Shown: one piece after another, positions 33,846 through 37,500 of the stretch
Layout of the letters: every line of letters starts with the position of its first letter
Position numbering within the stretch: the first letter of the stretch is position 1
NCBI GenBank assembly: GCA_963575745.1
Contig: CAUYUJ010004004.1
Span: forward strand, 15,001-52,500
From: Prorocentrum cordatum
Taxonomy: Eukaryota; Sar; Dinophyceae; Prorocentrales; Prorocentraceae
Direction: 5' to 3'
DNA length: 37,500 nucleotides
Translations under genes and position numbers: made by a program
The notes under the pieces: generated by a model
What the model saw: the letters and a program-made list of their open reading frames with translations, nothing else
Told to the model about the DNA's origin: nothing
The model's database searches: none

Positions 33846-35840
33846 CTAGTCTCTCTGCAGCTGGAGGTCTTGGGCCACCTGGGCTGCGGCCCGCAAGAGG
33901 CCCTCGAGACCCGAAAGCTCAGCGTCAGTGATACTGCTATGGGAGGGGAGTGCCTGTGCACAACGCCCTACTACTTCCCATATGATTGGACAAGGAGAGG
34001 AGGCTTGGGGGAAGAGGGAGACTACACGAGCTCTCTTATCTCTATGTTCAGGGTCAGGGTACGGATCATGGAAGCGAGGGATATATCCAATCTGCAGAAA
34101 CCAACCAACGCCCACACCTTGGGCACACACTCCGCCATCGAAGGATCCGCGGAGGCCGATAACTCGAAAGTTGTCTTGAACATCAGGACGGAAGATATGG
34201 TGGTGGAACAGCTCTCTGAATATCTGGCCTTCCCGTGCTAGATGGGTAAGTTCATCAGCTACTGTATTACTCTCCCGATATATGTGTCGAATAAAGTCAT
34301 TGCCCCATGAGGGGGGTCGTACTCCTTCCTCCTCCAATTCTTCCAAAAGAGAAATAATATTTGCGACCCGCCTAAGATAAGAAGCCCCATCTCCTCCTTC
34401 TCCTCCTTCAACCTTCCAGAGACCGTTGATCCAATTACAGATAAGAAGCGAATCGCCCGTCAGCTCCAGACCGATCCCATCATCACTCAGATCCCAAGTC
34501 GGCTCCTGTTCACTGTTCGAGGCCAATCTCTGGGCCAGCTTCTCAGACTCCTTCACCGACAACGGACGGGCCATCATCTCCTCCCCCCTCTCCTTTATGT
34601 AGTTTCCTCGTCCTCCAGTTCCTCCACGGACAACAAACAAGTCAAACAGAGAACCCAAAGTACAAGCTTCCAGGAACTGCCTGCAATACTGAACGAAGTC
34701 AGAGTAAGAGAAAGAGCACGCCCTCCACCACCGATCCTCCAGATTCACAAACGAGGGAAATATCGTCTGGAACATGAAACACCAAGGATGTTCACCCGTC
34801 GCCTGCCCCTTAGCACTGCCTAATCGTGTCAGTTTCGAGGCCTCCTTCCACTTCCACTGGGAACGCAAACATTCTGACTCAAGTGTCCTTTTCTCCTCCC
34901 ACCTCGGGGTACAACACATCAGAAGCCGACGTGCGTCTCGATGCGCTCGAGGAAACACCGTCTGTTGTCCAGGTCCAGGAACTGCCACCCTCCGACGCTT
35001 CGGGGGGGGCCTGGGGGGGTCCCTAGGCCCCCCCCGCTCACAGGGAACTTCAATATCTCGAGAAGAAGAGGCCCTATCAGAGGGCATAGCAGAAGAGACC
35101 ATCCCATGCATATCTGAGGAGACCACGCCCATCCCATTCGTATCTGAAGAGACCGCGCCCATCCCATTAGTAACTGAAGAGACCGCACCCATCCCATTGG
35201 TAACTGAAGAGACCATCCCATGCATATCAGAAGAGACCACACCCATCCCATTCGTATCTGAAGAGACCGCACCCATCCCATTAGTAACTGAAGAGACCGC
35301 ACCCATCCCATTGGTAACTGAAGAGACCTCCACCATCCCATTGGTAACTGAAGAGACCGCGACCATCCCTGGGCTCAGCTCCGACTCAGGAATCTGATAT
35401 CCGCTATCGGCATTGGCTCCGAAATATGATGCTATGTCCGCTCCAAGCTGCCACAAGGAATAAAGGACTCTCTGTACTGCGCTCTGGCACTTGGCTTCAA
35501 AGAACATCCGTCTAGCAATTCTGAGTCGAGCTGGCTTCCAAACTACCCAACTTTCGGAGGCTGGCTTTTGGGGTGACGTCATCTGGTAAAGGCAATTTCC
35601 CTCAAAGACATTCAGGCTATGCAAAGAGTCCCTGTCCCAACTAATACCTTGACTTCCATAAGTGAGAATGCTCTGAACCCGAGTGATATAACTCCTACAC
35701 TTGGCCGAAAAAGGGACTGCCTTCGATCTAAAATAGGCTGCATGCGCATGGAAGGCTCGTCGTGCGGACCCGATCCGTCGCCGAAGGTCTTGGTGTGCCT
35801 CCCTATAGCTACAGTATATGCTGTTCCCCAAGACATTCAT
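33846..35840 (-). CDS. LINE polyprotein fragment: RT tail, 10-aa repeats, permuted RNase H
   Basis: 664 codons, uninterrupted. The first Met is only the first ATG left in a truncated frame, so the true N-terminus (endonuclease, RT palm with its catalytic aspartates) is missing. Residues 1-130 resemble the thumb/connection part of LINE reverse transcriptases (LG near residue 4, DLRRRIGSARRAF at 18-30, ILTYGSQGISWDRDSLHSL). Residues about 160-250 are SSVTNGMGAV decapeptide repeats. A basic PPPKRRRV at 278-285 could be a nuclear signal. Residues about 457-664 carry four RNase H-type acidic positions: Asp463 (TGDS), Asp529 (NTVAD, after His519), Asp568 (SFDGG) and Glu641 (DAELSGLEGL). Their order is permuted relative to ordinary RNase H. 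As an isolated fragment it is probably not functional. The family call rests on motif reading, not a search. Confidence 0.75.
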   Translation of the reverse strand: MNVLGNSIYCSYREAHQDLRRRIGSARRAFHAHAAYFRSKAVPFSAKCRSYITRVQSILTYGSQGISWDRDSLHSLNVFEGNCLYQMTSPQKPASESWVVWKPARLRIARRMFFEAKCQSAVQRVLYSLWQLGADIASYFGANADSGYQIPESELSPGMVAVSSVTNGMVEVSSVTNGMGAVSSVTNGMGAVSSDTNGMGVVSSDMHGMVSSVTNGMGAVSSVTNGMGAVSSDTNGMGVVSSDMHGMVSSAMPSDRASSSRDIEVPCERGGPRDPPRPPPKRRRVAVPGPGQQTVFPRAHRDARRLLMCCTPRWEEKRTLESECLRSQWKWKEASKLTRLGSAKGQATGEHPWCFMFQTIFPSFVNLEDRWWRACSFSYSDFVQYCRQFLEACTLGSLFDLFVVRGGTGGRGNYIKERGEEMMARPLSVKESEKLAQRLASNSEQEPTWDLSDDGIGLELTGDSLLICNWINGLWKVEGGEGGDGASYLRRVANIISLLEELEEEGVRPPSWGNDFIRHIYRESNTVADELTHLAREGQIFRELFHHHIFRPDVQDNFRVIGLRGSFDGGVCAQGVGVGWFLQIGYIPRFHDPYPDPEHRDKRARVVSLFPQASSPCPIIWEVVGRCAQALPSHSSITDAELSGLEGLLRAAAQVAQDLQLQRD
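35092..35370 (-). repeat. 30-bp minisatellite inside the LINE frame
   Basis: Plus-strand units of the form gaagagaccgcacccatccc-attggtaact (30 bp) repeat about nine times and encode SSVTNGMGAV on the minus strand. A 114-bp block (one 24-bp and three 30-bp units) is itself present twice, a higher-order duplication. The repeat lies between the RT tail and the RNase H, where a flexible linker would be tolerated. Confidence 0.9.
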
Positions 35841-35914
35841 CTCCGTATACGTATAGTATATACATCTCAGTATATGCTGTATACAGTATATGCAGCTACA
35901 GTATATGCTGTTCC
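35807..35914. repeat. 21-bp direct repeat around an A/T-rich filler at the LINE 5' end
   Basis: The segment 35807-35827 (starting agctacagtatatgctgt) recurs at 35894-35914. Between them lies A/T-rich sequence made of overlapping GTATAC/TATATGC words. This suggests template slippage or switching when the 5' junction was made. Confidence 0.75.
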
Positions 35915-35965
35915 TCTACGAGTCCCCCGGCGGTAACCTTTGTTACCGCCGGGGGACTCGTAGAG
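35914..35965. repeat. Palindrome with 21-bp perfect arms at the LINE 5' junction
   Basis: 35914-35934 is the exact reverse complement of 35945-35965, with the 10-bp target duplication (aacctttgtt) between them. The right arm is native host sequence (H right arm plus the Y start). The left arm is therefore an inverted copy at the LINE boundary. Confidence 0.85.
35935..35944. other. Target-site duplication, right copy (LINE 5' side)
   Basis: aacctttgtt, identical to 33775-33784, followed by the native continuation of the split H hairpin (accgccggggg). Confidence 0.8.
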
Positions 35966-36926
35966 CTTCCTGAACATATAATGTCGAAAAAATGCAGAGA
36001 ACGAATAGTTTTTCAGCCCAACTCGAGTATCAGACCGATTTCAGACCTCTGAATGCGACAGACGGACGCGTCTGATGTCTCTAAATCGATTCCTGTGATT
36101 ACCCGCCCTGCAGCCTCCCTACAGCCCGAGTTAAGTGCATAACGCCGACAGTAGCTCTCAAGATGACTGGAAGAATACGAACAGTTTGGTGATTCTGGAT
36201 CGCGCAGCAGACCGAGTTCAGAGCTCTGGATTCGACAGACAAACGCGACTGATGATTCTGAATCGGTTTCTGTAACTATCAGCCCTGTAGCTGTCCTATA
36301 GCTCGAGTTAAGTACAGGAAATCGAGAGCGCCTATCAAGATGATTCGAATAATACGAATAGGTTTGCGGACCTGGCTCGGCTAGCAGACCGAGTTCAGAC
36401 CTCTGGTTGGAACAGCCGAACGCGCCTGATGATTATGAGTCGATGAGGCGTGCTTACCAGCTCTGTAGCTGTCCAATATCTCGAGTTAAGTTCAGAATAC
36501 CGACAGTGCGAATCAAGATGACTTGAATAATACGAATAGGTTTGCGGACCTAGCTCGGCTAGCAAACCGAGTTCAGAGCTCTGGATTCGACAGGCGAACG
36601 CACCTAATCATTCTACATCGATTAGCTGTGCCTACCAGCTCTGTAGCTGTCCTACAGCTCGAGTTAAGTACAAAATACCGACAACGCGTATCAAGATGAC
36701 TCGAAACGGCCGATCCCGCCAGTGTGCTTTTTGACAGTAAAAGATACCCGATCGAGCTGAGATCAAGATGACGAGCGGGAATAAGATCGAATATCACGGG
36801 AAAACATACTAGAGCACAAACGAATTGTTGAATTTCGAGAACAAAATTTTCAACCGACCAAAAGTTGTGAAAAGTTCAGTTCTTTTTTTCGAGCCAACTA
36901 GCTCTCCAGCGCGCCGGAACTGGGCG
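35945..36926 (+). repeat. Right half of split H plus Y module
   Basis: The Y start actcgtagagcttcc is at about 35956, with acatataatg about 20 bp in. Monomers run to about 36690 and the tail has acccgatcgagctgagatca at about 36747. It fuses through gcgccggaactggg to the last H. Before the LINE insertion it continued from the H half at 33759. Confidence 0.8.
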
Positions 36927-37500
36927 CCGGCGGTAAACCGTCAACCTTTCTTACCGCCGGGGGACTCGTAGAGCTTCCTGACAATATATAATGTGGAAAG
37001 AATTTCAGAGAACGACTAGTTTTTCAGCCCAAGCGATTATAGACCTCTCAAGATGACTCTAACAAAACAAACGAACAGTTTTCCAATCGAGCTCGAGTAT
37101 GAAACCGAGTTCAGACCTCTGAATGCGACAGGCGGACGCGTCTGATGTCTGCGGATCGATTCCTGTGATTACCAGCTCTGCAGCCCCCCATACAGCCTGA
37201 GTTAAGTGCAGAAAACCGAGAGTACCTCTCAGGATGACTCGAATAATACAACAGTTTCGCGGATCTCGTTCGAGCAGCAGACCGAGTTCCGAGCTCTCGG
37301 TTCGACGAACGGACGCGCCTGATGTCTCGAAATCGATTCCTGTGACCAACAGCACTGTAGCCCTCCCCCAGCACGATTTAAGTACAGAAAACCGAGAGCA
37401 CTTCTCAAGATGACTCGAACAATACCAATAGGTTCGCGAACCTAGCTCGGGGAGCAGGCCGAGTTCAGAGCTCTTGATTCAACAGACGAACGCGCCTGAT
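36927..37500 (+). repeat. H hairpin plus Y module, cut by the window end
   Basis: H spans 36927-36960 (ccggcggtaa/ttaccgccgg). The Y start is at 36964, with caatatataatg shortly after, then the first monomers. It continues beyond the window. Confidence 0.8.

Larger units (their letters stand above)
33785..35934 (-). mobile_element. 5'-truncated non-LTR (LINE) retrotransposon
   Basis: Read on the minus strand, the insert has a complex 5' end (35934-35828), an open reading frame with a reverse-transcriptase C-terminus and RNase H, a short 3' UTR of about 50 nt, then ten C and about eleven A (33803-33783). Ten-bp target duplications flank it. The intact frame and exact duplications suggest a recent insertion. 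Truncation inside the reverse-transcriptase region is typical of incomplete target-primed reverse transcription. Confidence 0.85.

Noticed and set aside
34774-35397. Plus-strand frame of 207 codons opposite the LINE
   Set aside because: It is the antisense shadow of the in-frame decapeptide repeats. The minus strand carries the recognisable RT tail and RNase H.

Overview
This window is eukaryotic nuclear DNA and is almost entirely repetitive. I see no prokaryotic gene organisation, no rRNA or tRNA gene, and no complete host protein-coding gene that I can support. The only credible protein-coding sequence is the 3' part of a non-LTR (LINE) retrotransposon at about 33.8-35.9 kb, minus strand. 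The style of its reverse-transcriptase tail and RNase H, the long imperfect triplet tracts and the many hairpin-bearing repeat families remind me most of a dinoflagellate or similar alga. That assignment is inference at roughly 0.5 confidence.

Layout. 1-720: mostly unique DNA with a short inverted-repeat element. 720-3345: GC-rich degenerate repeats of a CCCCAAGAGGC-type motif, with unique islands. 3345-4690: unique DNA and a short TCC tract. 4690-9410: a TCC tract followed by about 4.3 kb of imperfect CAT/CAG/CGT triplets that contains its own internal duplications. 9410-11460: TCC and GGA tracts, then unique DNA. 11460-14255: further TCC and ATC tracts, including a perfect 160-bp ATC run, ending in a switch to GGA-rich sequence.

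From about 14.25 kb to the right end the window is a mosaic of two related module families. I call them X (about 300-390 bp) and Y (about 0.8-1.4 kb). Family X starts with ACCTCGTAGAGCTC and, where complete, ends with its inverse GAGCTCTACGAGGT. Family Y starts with ACTCGTAGAGCTTCC and ends with its inverse GGAAGCTCTACGAGT. Almost every module is preceded by a 33-34 nt hairpin, here called H (arms CCGGCGGTRA and TYACCGCCGG). The H arms change together: GGTGA/TCACC before X and GGTAA/TTACC before Y, with a third paired variant at 17430. The Y interior consists of tandem monomers of about 175 bp, which contain a second small stem that also covaries. Modules either end in a complete inverted terminus or fuse directly, through H, to the next module.

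Later insertions interrupt this mosaic. A roughly 1.7-kb block carrying six copies of a 160-bp satellite sits inside an X module between 11-bp direct repeats (21119-22848). The LINE has landed inside the loop of a Y-type H hairpin, with a perfect 10-bp target duplication, a poly(A) end and a snap-back palindrome at its truncated 5' end. The LINE's RNase H motifs occur in the order Asp(GDS)-Asp(AD)-Asp(FDGG)-Glu(AEL), which is a circular permutation of the usual order.

The two most interesting signals are the covarying hairpin/terminal-repeat module system and the permuted RNase H.
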